Of a stretch of 64,000 bases of DNA, positions 22,212 to 30,658 are shown piece by piece. The position numbers and the translations under genes are program-made. The notes under the pieces are model-generated. The model was given only the letters and a program-made list of their open reading frames with translations. It was not told the origin of the DNA and ran no database searches. Position 1 is the stretch's first letter. Each line of letters starts with the position of its first letter. The DNA is taken from contig NZ_JAPEPX010000002.1 of the NCBI RefSeq assembly GCF_026339935.1, positions 41,328 to 105,327 on the forward strand, in the 5' to 3' direction. The stretch is from Streptomyces sp. NBC_01551 (GTDB lineage: Bacteria > Actinomycetota > Actinomycetes > Streptomycetales > Streptomycetaceae).

Positions 22212-23426
22212 CTACCGCCGCTTGTTGATGTGGATCAGGCGCATCGTGAGCTCCGCGCGGTCCTTGGCCGTCATGTTCTGCCGGATCGCGTTGAACACGG
22301 CCTCCGGATCGTCCCACATGACCGAAGCCGGATCCGCTCCCCTTCCCTGAGACGGGATGGCGCCCTCTGGCTCGTGCAGGTGAACCTCCGGCACGGCTGC
22401 CGCCGGCTCCGGCGTGCTCGGTGTCGACGGCTGCGGAGCCGGACTCAGCTGGGCCGGTTCCGGGAGCGAGGCGGCCGGAGCCGACTCTTCCACCACCATC
22501 GGCGGCAGGCTCTCGGGCTCCCGACTTTTGTCCGCGGACAAAAGTCGGGCCGGCGGCTGACCCTGCTCCGCAGCCTCCGCGACTCCCCCAGCCAGGCCCG
22601 CGCCGTCCTGCGCAGGCACCGGGACGGACTCCTGAGCGCCCCGCAGTATCTCCCGCTGCGCCGCCTTGACCTGCGCTTCCTGCTCCTTGTTCGCCTTCAG
22701 GAGCGCGAGCAGTTCCGCCGCCCCGACACCCGGCCGGTCCTTCGCGGCCCGTGCCAGCAGCCGGCCGTCCCGCTCGGGCAGGTCCCCCGAGCTGAGCATC
22801 AGCTGGATCTCGTCCGGCAGTTCCAGCAGCACCAGCTGGTTGGTGACCCAGGACGGCGAGCGCCCCAGCCGCTCCGCGGCCCGGGACTTCGCACCGTGCT
22901 CCCGGCCGTCCTCCGCGCACGTCTCGACCAGCTGCTGCACACCCCGGGCGCGCTCGATCACGTCGAAGTCCTCGCGCTCGAGGTTCTCGGCGAGGAGGTG
23001 GTCGATGAAGTCCGTACGGGAGCCGGCGAGGTCGTCGCGTACGACGAAGTCCAGTGACTCCAGCCCCACGTGCAGTGCGCTGCGGAACCGGCGCTCGCCG
23101 TTGATGAGGACGTACGAAGCGGACCCGATGCGGGACTCGTGGTCCGGCCACAGCCCGAGGTACGCGCTCCGGCTGACCACGACACACGCCGAGAGCTGTG
23201 CCTGCCGCAGCTCCTCGCCGAAACGGGTCTTCTCCTCGTCCGTGCCGAAGTTCCGGCGCGGGTTGAGGGGAGTCGGGGACACCTGCTCCAGAAGGACCCG
23301 GACGAGTTCGTACGCCGGCACATCGCCCTGGGCGATGGCCTTGGCGCGCCCGCGCTCGCTCCGGCCGCCGCTGCGACGGGCGTTGCTGAAGGCGGCGCCG
23401 GTTCCGAGGAGGTCGCTCTTGCTCAT
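22212..23426 (-). CDS. parB: ParB-family partition protein
   Basis: A 404-aa ParB-like protein. The N-terminal ParB/Srx-type region includes NPRRNF and the nucleotide-contact segment SYVLINGERRFRSAL (about residues 100-115). A helix-turn-helix core follows with AERLGRSPSWVTNQLVLLEL (about 190-210). The long Pro/Ala-rich C-terminal region is disordered and ends with a basic helix. It would bind centromere sites and work with ParA in replicon segregation. ATG 23426 overlaps the parA stop as ATGA. Unusually, a copy of the 30-bp palindromic element is embedded in frame in the disordered region and encodes RLLSADKSRE. Confidence 0.82.
   Translation of the reverse strand: MSKSDLLGTGAAFSNARRSGGRSERGRAKAIAQGDVPAYELVRVLLEQVSPTPLNPRRNFGTDEEKTRFGEELRQAQLSACVVVSRSAYLGLWPDHESRIGSASYVLINGERRFRSALHVGLESLDFVVRDDLAGSRTDFIDHLLAENLEREDFDVIERARGVQQLVETCAEDGREHGAKSRAAERLGRSPSWVTNQLVLLELPDEIQLMLSSGDLPERDGRLLARAAKDRPGVGAAELLALLKANKEQEAQVKAAQREILRGAQESVPVPAQDGAGLAGGVAEAAEQGQPPARLLSADKSREPESLPPMVVEESAPAASLPEPAQLSPAPQPSTPSTPEPAAAVPEVHLHEPEGAIPSQGRGADPASVMWDDPEAVFNAIRQNMTAKDRAELTMRLIHINKRR
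22520..22549. repeat. 30-bp perfect palindrome inside parB (copy 3)
   Basis: Same element as copies 1 and 2 but within the parB coding sequence, where it stays in frame and adds ten residues to the disordered linker. Confidence 0.8.
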
Positions 23427-24583
23427 ACCGCGATCCTCCGCGCGATCTCCCGCATCGCTTCCGACTGCTCGCACTCCGGTGCGTAGTGCAGCAGGGGCAG
23501 CTTGACGCGCACGGCTTCGCGCTGCTCCTTCAGGTCTCCGATGACGGTGATGACTGGCGGGTCCCCGAACTCCTTCCAGCTGTTGAGGGAGGAGGTGACG
23601 ACGAAGCCCTTGCGGCTGTCGTAGAGGTTCACGACGAAGCCGAGCTGGGAGATCTCGATGTCGAGGTCGTCGACCAGGTCCTCCAGCTGCTCGCTCAGCA
23701 TGTCGTAGGCGTCGGCGGAAGTGTCCTCCGCCTGGACGGGAACGATGATGCCGGAGGTCTTCGGCGCTTCGCCTTCGCGGGTACGGGCGTAGTACAGCGC
23801 CGTGTCCATGGTGTAGCCGAGGCTGGGAGGGCAGTCGACGACGATGTAGTCGAACTCCTTCTCCAGCTCTTCCAAGGCCTTCTCCAGGGCGGTTTCCTTC
23901 GTCCGGACGTGGCGGGTGGTGGCCAGCCGGGCGTCGAGGAGGAAGGCGTCCTTGCAGGAGGGCAGCAGGAAGAGGCGGCCGGCGAACACGCCGTGCTCGA
24001 TGGGGACGAGCAGCTCCCGCACCCGGCCCTCGATCTCCCCCAGCATGTGCTTGGCGAGGCTCGGTTCCTTGATGCCGAGCATGTCCGCGCCCAGGTGCCG
24101 CGTCAGGTGTCCCTGGGGGTCGAAGTCGATCACGCAGACACGGGCACCGGTCTCGGCGAGGGCCTGGGAGAGCCCGTTGCTGATGGCGCTCTTGCCCACG
24201 CCGCCCTTCTGGTTGCAGACCACGATCCGGCGCGCGCCCTCGTGGGACGGCCGTCGTCGGCCGGCGGGGGAGGGGTGGGTGTCGAGCCACAGCCTGATCG
24301 ACTGGGCGACGCCCTGGTTGTACGGCACCTCCCGTACGCGGCAGTCCTCCTTGAAGTCCCCGTACAGGCCGGTGGGGAGGTAGGTGGAGAACGAAGCGGC
24401 GCCAGAAGTGTCCACAGGCGTCGCTGCGGAGGCGTCGGCACGCCATGCGTGGATGCCGTCGGTGACGGCGTCCTGGATGTCCACGCCCAACTGAGCTGCG
24501 CGGACTTTGAGTTCCTGCCGCAGGGACGCCGGCAGCTTCGCGACTACCTTTTCCCTGACTTCCGGATCGTATGGAGCGGTCAT
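23423..24583 (-). CDS. parA: ParA-family partition ATPase
   Basis: A 386-aa Walker-type ATPase with the deviant Walker A KGGVGKSA (Lys131 the canonical lysine), the A'-box VIDFDPQGHLT and Walker B VVDCPPSLGY. The N-terminal ~110 residues are an extra helical domain of plasmid ParA type that could bind DNA and autoregulate (LRQELKVRAAQLGVDIQDAV). First gene of a parAB operon. The gap upstream (24584-24979) should hold its promoter and possibly the centromere. This is a plasmid-type rather than chromosomal ParA, given the N-terminal extension and Rep-like neighbours. Confidence 0.88.
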   Translation of the reverse strand: MTAPYDPEVREKVVAKLPASLRQELKVRAAQLGVDIQDAVTDGIHAWRADASAATPVDTSGAASFSTYLPTGLYGDFKEDCRVREVPYNQGVAQSIRLWLDTHPSPAGRRRPSHEGARRIVVCNQKGGVGKSAISNGLSQALAETGARVCVIDFDPQGHLTRHLGADMLGIKEPSLAKHMLGEIEGRVRELLVPIEHGVFAGRLFLLPSCKDAFLLDARLATTRHVRTKETALEKALEELEKEFDYIVVDCPPSLGYTMDTALYYARTREGEAPKTSGIIVPVQAEDTSADAYDMLSEQLEDLVDDLDIEISQLGFVVNLYDSRKGFVVTSSLNSWKEFGDPPVITVIGDLKEQREAVRVKLPLLHYAPECEQSEAMREIARRIAV

Positions 24584-24979
24584 GCGGGTACCTTACTAAC
24601 CTCCAGCAGGGAAAGCGAAGGGACACACCGGACGTATGTCGCGTGTGCGTTCAACCCTCTTGCCTGTCTCACCGATGGTGAGCCATCCCAGTGCCCACCT
24701 GTCCGATCCGCTCCCTACGCTCTACGGGCTGGGGCTCAGGCGGAGTGAGGGCGGCTGGTGGACGTGGAGGACTTCAGGCTGCAGTGGGTGGCGGGCCCCT
24801 GATGAGCTGCGCCGAAAGCCTCAGCCACATTCCTGCTCTGACGCTGAACCGCATACCCCAAGTCGCCGAAGCCGGTCCAGGTACCTGACCATCGGACGAC
24901 GGTGAGCACTCCTGGAGGCCGTCGAGCGAATGGCTTCCCTGGCGACGGACATCCGCCACTTCCTTGGAGAGGAGCAGCA
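24584..24979. other. Intergenic stretch upstream of parA
   Basis: Two divergent genes start at its ends, so promoters are expected. No repeated iteron-like motif or obvious centromere array was found by eye. Confidence 0.4.
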
Positions 24980-25480
24980 GTGACACCAGGCATACGCATC
25001 ACTTGGACCTTGGGGACGCACGGTTGGGCCGAGTGCACCGTTGAGGATCGTCACGCGAAGGCGGAGCTCACCGCGTCTTACATCACTGGTGCACCCGAGG
25101 AGTTCCTGACCGCTGTGACCAGACTCGTCCAGGGCCAGACGGAGGTCCGTGCCCAGTTCGAGGCCGAGCCGACTGCCTACCGGTGGATCTTCTATCGCGC
25201 AGGCGAGGACATCTGGTGCCGCGTGCTCGAACTGCGCCATGGCGGCGATCACGACAACAGGGGAACCGAGATCTGGGCGAGTCAGCTCGGCATCGACCAG
25301 CTCGCCCGTGCTGTGATCCGCTGCTTCGATCAGGTCGCACAGACCTACGGCGAGAGCGGCTACCGGGCCAAGTGGGGTGAGTACTTCCCGCGAACCGAAC
25401 TGGAAGCCCTCAGACAACTTTGGCGCACTCACCACCCTTCCCAGGGCGGCAGTGCGGACAACGCAGACTGCTTCGGCTGA
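24980..25480 (+). CDS. Hypothetical protein
   Basis: A 166-aa acidic, probably cytoplasmic protein. GTG 24980 after GAGAGGAGCAGCA is chosen over the longer frame from 24902. The sequence alternates predicted strands and helices (ITWTLGTHGWAECTVED, EEFLTAVTRLVQGQ, YRWIFYRAGEDIWCRVLEL). No signal peptide or transmembrane segment. A family common in Streptomyces but without a function known to me. Confidence 0.6.
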   Translation: MTPGIRITWTLGTHGWAECTVEDRHAKAELTASYITGAPEEFLTAVTRLVQGQTEVRAQFEAEPTAYRWIFYRAGEDIWCRVLELRHGGDHDNRGTEIWASQLGIDQLARAVIRCFDQVAQTYGESGYRAKWGEYFPRTELEALRQLWRTHHPSQGGSADNADCFG

Positions 25481-25566
25481 GCGAAACGAGCCAGCCTGCA
25501 CCCTCTCACCGGTCCCAACCCCCTCGGTCCTCGCAGGATTCGGAAGGTAGCGGGAAGAGCTGCCCG

Positions 25567-26016
25567 TCAGGTTGGACGGCAGGCCTCGCAGATGTGAGAG
25601 CTGATCGCTGCCGCCAGGTTGAGAGCCGCAGCACGCACCGCGGGGTCCTCGTCGATGGTCAACAGGGCTACCACGGCCACACCTCTGAGTACGGCCTGGT
25701 GAGCCGCCCACTGGACGTCAATCTGCGGAGCGTTGTCATGTTCAAGGATCGCCTGCAGGAGCTCGATGACCTCAGGCCGGCTGGTGACGCAATCAGTCAC
25801 TGCTAGATCCCAGAGGAAGGGAACCGCCGCGACGGTCGCGTCAAAGACTGCCAGCTCGCCGAGCCACAGCCCGAGATCGCTCAATGCCTCAGCACTCGAT
25901 TTGGGATCACCCCAAGCCACCCGCGACAGTCTGCCCGGAACTTCTCGCGCAGATCCGTAGGCATGGGTCAGCTCGTGCCACGGTATGCGAGACATGCCCT
26001 TCAGGATCCGCCCCAT
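25567..26016 (-). CDS. Hypothetical protein, HEAT-repeat-like
   Basis: A 149-aa protein starting at ATG 26016 (GAGGGG six bases upstream). The N-terminus reads WHELTHAYGSAREVPGRL. The rest is helical, with paired helices such as VIELLQAILEH and AVRAAALNLAAAISSHI that look like HEAT repeats. Proteins of this look occur as immunity or adaptor proteins beside polymorphic toxins in Streptomyces, but no toxin is adjacent. Function unknown. Confidence 0.55.
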   Translation of the reverse strand: MGRILKGMSRIPWHELTHAYGSAREVPGRLSRVAWGDPKSSAEALSDLGLWLGELAVFDATVAAVPFLWDLAVTDCVTSRPEVIELLQAILEHDNAPQIDVQWAAHQAVLRGVAVVALLTIDEDPAVRAAALNLAAAISSHICEACRPT

Positions 26017-26563
26017 CGACACACCCCTCGTTCTGATGGCCATTGCCTGCTCACTGCTCGCTGCTCGCACTCAGCGAGGTTCAGCATGGCTACGCAGCCC
26101 AGTCTTGCACCTGGCGCGGCACGTTCGGGATCGACTGCGACTACGACGGTCGGCGCATGGGGTCGGTAGCTCCTCAGCCCTGGCGGGCTTGCGGTGCCCC
26201 GCCGGGGTGGTTGACCGCCGTTGGCGACTGCACGTCGTGCCCACTACCAAGCATGGAAGCGTGGCTGAGACCGGGAGTGGTGCGGGTGGCCACTGACCGT
26301 GCCCGTTCACCTCACGCGCCGTCGGGGCTCGCGTTCGGTGGTGCCGGTCGAAGAAGTGGTCCGGCTGGAGTTGAGGTGTTGGGTTGGGGGTCAGGTCGTG
26401 GTGGTTATGGGTGAGTTGGTGCCGTTATCGGGAGATGCGGTAAAGGGGGAGGGTAGGTGACACCTGCTCAGAAACCGTTGGTGCCAAGGCGCGTGGTCAG
26501 GTTGCTCTTTAATAAGAGGGCGCGGCCGTGGCAGGCCTGTGACCTGCGGTTTTGCGAGGGGGT

Positions 26564-26583
26564 ATGTGTCCCCCAGGACACAT
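26564..26583. promoter_or_regulatory. Inverted repeat, operator-like
   Basis: ATGTGTCC and GGACACAT are separated by four bases, a perfect 8-bp-arm dyad of the size bound by a dimeric winged-helix or HTH protein. Confidence 0.45.
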
Positions 26584-26595
26584 TTGGACCCTCGG

Positions 26596-26618
26596 AATGT
26601 GTATCCAGCGAGCACATT
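26596..26618. promoter_or_regulatory. Second, imperfect inverted repeat with the same half-site
   Basis: AATGTGT and GCACATT flank nine bases. The half-site overlaps that of the dyad at 26564. The ten bases AATGTGTATC recur at 46276-46285 upstream of the conjugation genes. Confidence 0.35.
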
Positions 26619-26947
26619 TCGCGGAAAAATCAAGCAGTGCTTTAGTTTTTTGTGAGGCCCCGTCGCTTCCGATCGCCGCAGGTCAGGGACGTGAGCATTG
26701 CCGAGCCCTGCCTCCCGCGCACACTCCGGACGCGACTCAAAAGTGCTGCCATTGCGACAACCGAAATCAAGGAGTCGTGTACTTCCGGCGCCTGAGGGCA
26801 AAATAACTTCACGCCTCGTGTACTTTTGGGGCCTCCCTCGAACAGGCCGCGTGGGGGAGGTGCCCCCCGGCGCGTCGCCGCGCCAAAAGACAAGCACACG
26901 TTGATTTTTTGGATAGTCTCGGACCGCCTGAGTAACAAGGAGGTCCT

Positions 26948-27652
26948 GTGACATCTGATCCGCCCGCACGTCGTCGACAGCGCGGGCCCCGTCCCATTCC
27001 CGTCCCCTCCGCCGCGGGAGACGACGCCGAGTACGGAGACATCCTGGCCGTCCTCGGACAGCAGCTCGGGGAGAAGGTGGCGCACGCGACCGATCCCAGC
27101 GGGCGTCGTCGGCTCAAGGGAGTCCACTTCGAGTACGCGGCTGACCCCAAGGCCGTGCACGACATGGCCGGGGGAGCGGGCTACAGCCTGGCCAGCAACT
27201 GGTTCACGCAGCTGCTGGCGCAGCTGGCCGTCGCGAACAGCATCACCAAGTCCCAGCTGTGCGTGTTCCTCTTCGTGGCGGGTGGGCAGGTGCCGGGGAC
27301 CGGCATCACCCAGTACACGCAACAGGAGATCACGGACGGACTGAACAAGGTCGCCGCCCAGAAGGGCGGCAAGATGATCACGCGTTCCACGGTCAACCGC
27401 GCCGTCCAGGCGCTGTGCGGCTACAACTGGGTGGAGAAGGCCGGCAACGGCAGGATCCAGATCAATGTGCGCCTGTGGTTCCACGGCAACAGCACGGCCC
27501 AGCACGAGGTGCTGGCCGAGATCGCCGACAAGCACGAGCACGACCCCAGTGTGTTCCCGTACGCGGTGGGACCGGAGGGTGCCCATCAGGAGGAGCTGGA
27601 CCTCGACTTCGGGGCCGAAGACAGCTTTCGTGGAAGGAAACGAACCGGGTGA
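26948..27652 (+). CDS. Winged-helix protein, likely plasmid replication/control
   Basis: A 234-aa protein with a central winged-helix fold: SQLCVFLFVAGG, then YTQQEITDGLNKVAAQ, ITRSTVNRAVQALCGYNWVE as recognition helix, and GRIQINVRLWFHG as wing. GTG 26948 follows AAGGAGG by four bases. Proteins of this type (RepL/MarR-like) are found in pairs on Streptomyces plasmids near par genes. A role in replication initiation or copy control is inferred from fold and context, not from a recognised Rep motif. The next gene, 51 bases on, encodes a second winged-helix protein. Confidence 0.6.
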   Translation: MTSDPPARRRQRGPRPIPVPSAAGDDAEYGDILAVLGQQLGEKVAHATDPSGRRRLKGVHFEYAADPKAVHDMAGGAGYSLASNWFTQLLAQLAVANSITKSQLCVFLFVAGGQVPGTGITQYTQQEITDGLNKVAAQKGGKMITRSTVNRAVQALCGYNWVEKAGNGRIQINVRLWFHGNSTAQHEVLAEIADKHEHDPSVFPYAVGPEGAHQEELDLDFGAEDSFRGRKRTG

Positions 27653-27703
27653 TAGTGCTGTCACGCCCGTGCACGGGTGTCCGCTCACGAGGAAGGCTGT
27701 CCC

Positions 27704-28120
27704 ATGGCTAACGTCATGTCTCCGATCGTCGCGGAGCGCATCTGGGCCCTGCCGCTGTCGGGCTCCGCGGTCAAGTTCCTCCAGTACCTGGTCTCCCGGA
27801 GTGACTTCGGGGGGACGCTTCCGGTCCGTCAGAAGGACATGGCGGCCGAGTACGGGGTCACCCCGCAGGCCGTCAGCGGGCTGATGGCGCCGCTGTGCGA
27901 CCTGAACATCGTGCTCAGGCCGCGCAGCGAGGAGCGCAACGGGAACTCGTACCGGCTCCATCCGCTCGCGGCGAAGTACGAAACCCCCGAGAGCATGGAG
28001 GCGGCGTTCCGCGCGGCCCTCGCCCGCATCCAGGCGGGGGACCTGCCCAACCTGAAGCTGCCGACGTACCACCAGGCCCCGCCGACCCCGACGGGCCGGC
28101 CGAAGCTCCAGGTCGCCTGA
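27704..28120 (+). CDS. Second winged-helix protein, RepL/MarR-like
   Basis: A 138-aa protein starting at ATG 27704 (AGGAAGG upstream). The HTH reads LPVRQKDMAAEYGVTPQAVS, with the wing at NIVLRPRSEERNGNSYRLHP. It is shorter than its neighbour but of the same general type, and the two form a transcription unit ended by the terminator at 28144-28174. Probably a partner or autoregulator in the same replication-control module. Confidence 0.6.
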   Translation: MANVMSPIVAERIWALPLSGSAVKFLQYLVSRSDFGGTLPVRQKDMAAEYGVTPQAVSGLMAPLCDLNIVLRPRSEERNGNSYRLHPLAAKYETPESMEAAFRAALARIQAGDLPNLKLPTYHQAPPTPTGRPKLQVA

Positions 28121-28143
28121 CCGGGGCGGGAGCCGGGAAAGAC

Positions 28144-28174
28144 GGAAGGCCCTCCACTGAGTGGAGGGCCTTCC
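28144..28174. terminator. Strong symmetrical terminator
   Basis: A perfect 14-bp stem (GGAAGGCCCTCCAC / GTGGAGGGCCTTCC) with a three-base loop, 24 bases after the winged-helix gene stop. There is no T run, as is common in high-GC genomes. Confidence 0.75.
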
Positions 28175-28441
28175 GCGCCTGAGTAACTTGGTGGCTTCAC
28201 TATATCCGCCGAGCCCGAGTCCGCGCACTTGGCTTGCATCGAGGGTGGGGTCCGTGTCCTGGCTGGCCTCCCATCTGCTGCGGCCCCGGATTGTCATCAG
28301 AACGCCGCGCTGTCTGTGGCGCGCTGGGCGGACGCCTGTGTGCACAGCGCTGTGCGCGGGGAAGGAATCCAAGGATTTGCCGGTCTCGGCGAATGTGCTC
28401 CAGAACGGCTCGCCGACCGCCTAAAGTTGCTGGTCAGCAAG

Positions 28442-28654
28442 ACGCCTCCCGCATGTGCGGGGATGAGCCCAGGACCGCCCCGAGCCCCGGAGGGGTCGTG
28501 ACCTCCTCCCCGCATGCGCGGGGATGCCCCTGGGGCCAACCGCTTCTGGGTCGCCCTGGCCTGGTGCGCCCCGCATGAGCTGGGGATGTCCCCTGGCAGC
28601 CGGGGAAGGTGGACCCGTGCGGTCCTTGCTCCCCGCTCATGCGGGGATGATCCC
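28442..28654 (+). CRISPR. Type I-E CRISPR mini-array, four divergent repeats
   Basis: 29-bp units at 28442, 28503, 28565 and 28626 (spacing 61, 62, 61) flank three spacers of about 32 bases. The units share CCCCGCATGMGCGGGGATG-like cores but differ at several positions. Upstream, GACCGCCTAAAGTTGCTGG at 28416-28434 matches the leader motif found before the arrays at 31432 and 38600. So this is a real but ageing array with its leader. Confidence 0.8.
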
Positions 28655-28710
28655 GCGGCCAACGGCAACACCACGCTCAACCGTGACTGCTGTGGTGGCA
28701 GTTACTGCGC

Positions 28711-29811
28711 ATGGGCCGGTCCGCATCCCGCGTGAGCGAGAGCGGGCGGACCCGCTTCCTGGCCCTGCTCATGGCCACGGTGGTCGCGGCCCTCGCCGCT
28801 TCGGCGTTCGTGGTCTCCGCCGCGACCTTCGACGGGCGCGAGGCCCGCGGCCCGGCGCGCAACCCCGTCCTCGCCGGGCAGGGAGAACAACCGAAGGCGC
28901 TGTGGAGCCGGTACTGGGAGAGCGAGCACGGCCGCCAGTACAGCGTCGTGGTGCTCTGGCCGCTGGCCGCCGACGCACCGTTGCCGCCGGGGCTCGACCG
29001 ATGGCCGGCGCCGGGGGAGTCGTACCTGTCCCCGACGCTCGCCGAGGGGCCGGGGCGGGAGGACTTCACCCGCCGCTACGGGCACACGGCCGGCCTCGTC
29101 GGCGAGGCCGGGCTCGCCACACCCGGAGAGCGCCTGGTCTACACCCGGCCCAGCGAGGCCATGCTGAACTCCAGCTTCCTCGACGGGATCACGGGCTTCG
29201 GCGCACCTGGCCCCAGTTTCGGTGACGTCCGCCTGATCGACGAGGGCCGCGAGCGGTATCTCGCCGTCATCGTGGCGCTGCTCCTGGTGCTGCCGGCGGC
29301 GGGACTCGTCGTGGCCGCCGTACGCATGGGAGCCCACGGGCACGACCGGCGCGCCCGGCTGCTCCATCTCATGGGGGCCAACCGGCGCGCGCGGGCGTGG
29401 CTGGACCTGGGCGCCGCCATCGTTCCCGTTGCCCTCGGCACTCTGGCCGCGGGGGTTCTGCTGGCTCCCGCGCTGGTTGGGAACCTCTCGCTGCCCTGGA
29501 TCGACTTCACCCGTGCGGCCGCTGACCTGCGCGGGGCGGCGGGTGCACTCGTACGCGCCGTGCTCGCGAGCGGCCTGGCCGTACTCGCGGTGGCGCTCCT
29601 GCTGCAGCCGGCCACCACCCGTCGGCCAGGTCGGGCGCCGCGCCGACGGGCGGGCCAAGAAGCCGGAGAACCTCCCCCGCTTGCGAGTCCCCTCCCCGCC
29701 ACTCCGGGGACGTTGCCGAGCTCACCGGTCTGCTCGCGCCCGGCAACGTCCGACCTTTGCGGCGGTCAGGCCTTATTGGAGCGGGTAGAGGTGATGACAA
29801 CGGAGGTGTAG
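28711..29811 (+). CDS. Truncated permease-like membrane protein
   Basis: The frame gives 366 aa with an N-terminal transmembrane helix (LALLMATVVAALAASAFVV) and a large extracellular domain. Three more helices follow around residues 183-205, 235-265 and 285-305, with a MGANRRARAWLDLGAA loop typical of FtsX/MacB-type ABC permeases. Family members continue with a second extracellular domain and helix bundle. Here, after about residue 310, codon bias fails, the tail becomes Pro/Arg-rich and overlaps the oppositely oriented methyltransferase gene. Most likely a 3'-truncated, non-functional copy. No ATPase partner is nearby. Confidence 0.55.
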   Translation: MGRSASRVSESGRTRFLALLMATVVAALAASAFVVSAATFDGREARGPARNPVLAGQGEQPKALWSRYWESEHGRQYSVVVLWPLAADAPLPPGLDRWPAPGESYLSPTLAEGPGREDFTRRYGHTAGLVGEAGLATPGERLVYTRPSEAMLNSSFLDGITGFGAPGPSFGDVRLIDEGRERYLAVIVALLLVLPAAGLVVAAVRMGAHGHDRRARLLHLMGANRRARAWLDLGAAIVPVALGTLAAGVLLAPALVGNLSLPWIDFTRAAADLRGAAGALVRAVLASGLAVLAVALLLQPATTRRPGRAPRRRAGQEAGEPPPLASPLPATPGTLPSSPVCSRPATSDLCGGQALLERVEVMTTEV

Positions 29812-30596
29812 GGCATGGTGGCGTGACCGCCGAGCATGTCGATCGCAGTCCCGGCGCTGTCCAGGACCTTCGCCATTTTGTCTGCGGGGAGTTGGGTGAG
29901 GCCGCCGAAGGTGGGGAGCTGGTCGAGCCACTCCTCTCGGGAGTAGGTGCGCTCCCAGGCGAAGCGCCATTGCTCCGGCTCGCTGAACCTGCCCGTCTGC
30001 CGGATCCCGTCGGCGATTCTCGCGAACAGTGGCTGGTACGCGTCCACGGCCGACCCTCTCAGCAGGCCGGGGTTGAACGGGGAATCGGGGGCGACCCGTT
30101 GGAGTACTTCAGCGAGGGCGTCGATCACCTCGGCCGGGAGCTGGGGGACGTGGTGGAAGGGGGCGAGTCGGCCGCCGGGCCGGAGCACCTGGGCAGCCTT
30201 GGCCGCGCCGGCGACGGGGTCCACCCAGTGCCAGGCGGTGCCGGCGATGACCGCGTCGAACCGCCGCCCGGCCGGCTGCCAGTCCTCGAACCTGGCGACC
30301 TCGACCTCGACACGGCTGCGTCGCGCAAAGGCGGCCATCCGTTCGTCGGGCTCGACAGCGAGCACCGTGCATCCGGCCGCCTGGAATTGCCGGGCCTCGA
30401 TGCCGGTCCCGGCCCCGACGTCGAGTACGTGCCGGCCGGGGCTTGCCGCCACGATCCTGTCCACCAGGGCCTCGGGATACGGCGGTCGGGCGCGGTCGTA
30501 GCGTTCGGCGTCCACACCGAACGACTCGGCCGTCTGCCGGTGGCGGTGGGGCTCGCGTCCGGACTTGTCCGGCTGTCCCTGCGATAAAGTGGGCAT
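29766..30596 (-). CDS. Class I SAM-dependent methyltransferase
   Basis: A 276-aa Rossmann methyltransferase. Motif I is VLDVGAGTGIEARQF, the acidic ribose-binding residue lies in LAVEPDERM, and FDAVIAGTAWHWVDP is motif IV, as in the UbiE-like clade 11 group common in actinobacteria. Substrate unknown. It is divergent from a TetR regulator with an operator between them, which suggests TetR control. The start at 30596 places the ATG close to the operator. Confidence 0.85.
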   Translation of the reverse strand: MPTLSQGQPDKSGREPHRHRQTAESFGVDAERYDRARPPYPEALVDRIVAASPGRHVLDVGAGTGIEARQFQAAGCTVLAVEPDERMAAFARRSRVEVEVARFEDWQPAGRRFDAVIAGTAWHWVDPVAGAAKAAQVLRPGGRLAPFHHVPQLPAEVIDALAEVLQRVAPDSPFNPGLLRGSAVDAYQPLFARIADGIRQTGRFSEPEQWRFAWERTYSREEWLDQLPTFGGLTQLPADKMAKVLDSAGTAIDMLGGHATMPYTSVVITSTRSNKA

Positions 30597-30607
30597 GCGC
30601 CCACACT

Positions 30608-30625
30608 AGTGGGCGGTTGCCCACT
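30608..30625. promoter_or_regulatory. TetR-type operator
   Basis: AGTGGGC and GCCCACT flank four bases in the 62-base gap between the divergent methyltransferase and TetR genes. Position and symmetry fit a site bound by the adjacent regulator and repressing both genes. Confidence 0.6.
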
Positions 30626-30658
30626 TGTTAAGGCTGGGTCGGCACGGAAGGGGAGACA

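Larger units (their letters stand above)
26017..26947. other. Long non-coding stretch upstream of the winged-helix genes
   Basis: 931 bases without a frame of good codon bias. Base composition falls in the right half (A/T-rich runs around 26615-26660 and 26750-26900). It contains two inverted repeats at 26564-26583 and 26596-26618. Its length, composition and position before two winged-helix genes make it a candidate origin or control region. Confidence 0.45.

Noticed and set aside
22129..22549. The palindromes as proven parS centromere sites
   Set aside because: They do not match the chromosomal Streptomyces parS sequence, and another copy lies 5 kb away beside cas6e. Kept only as a hypothesis.
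21775..23057. Plus-strand ORFs over parB and the preceding gap
   Set aside because: Low codon bias and no ribosome-binding sites; parB on the minus strand explains the composition.
26642..28372. A 576-codon minus-strand ORF opposite the winged-helix genes
   Set aside because: Codon bias and ribosome-binding sites favour the two plus-strand genes; the minus frame has no family resemblance.
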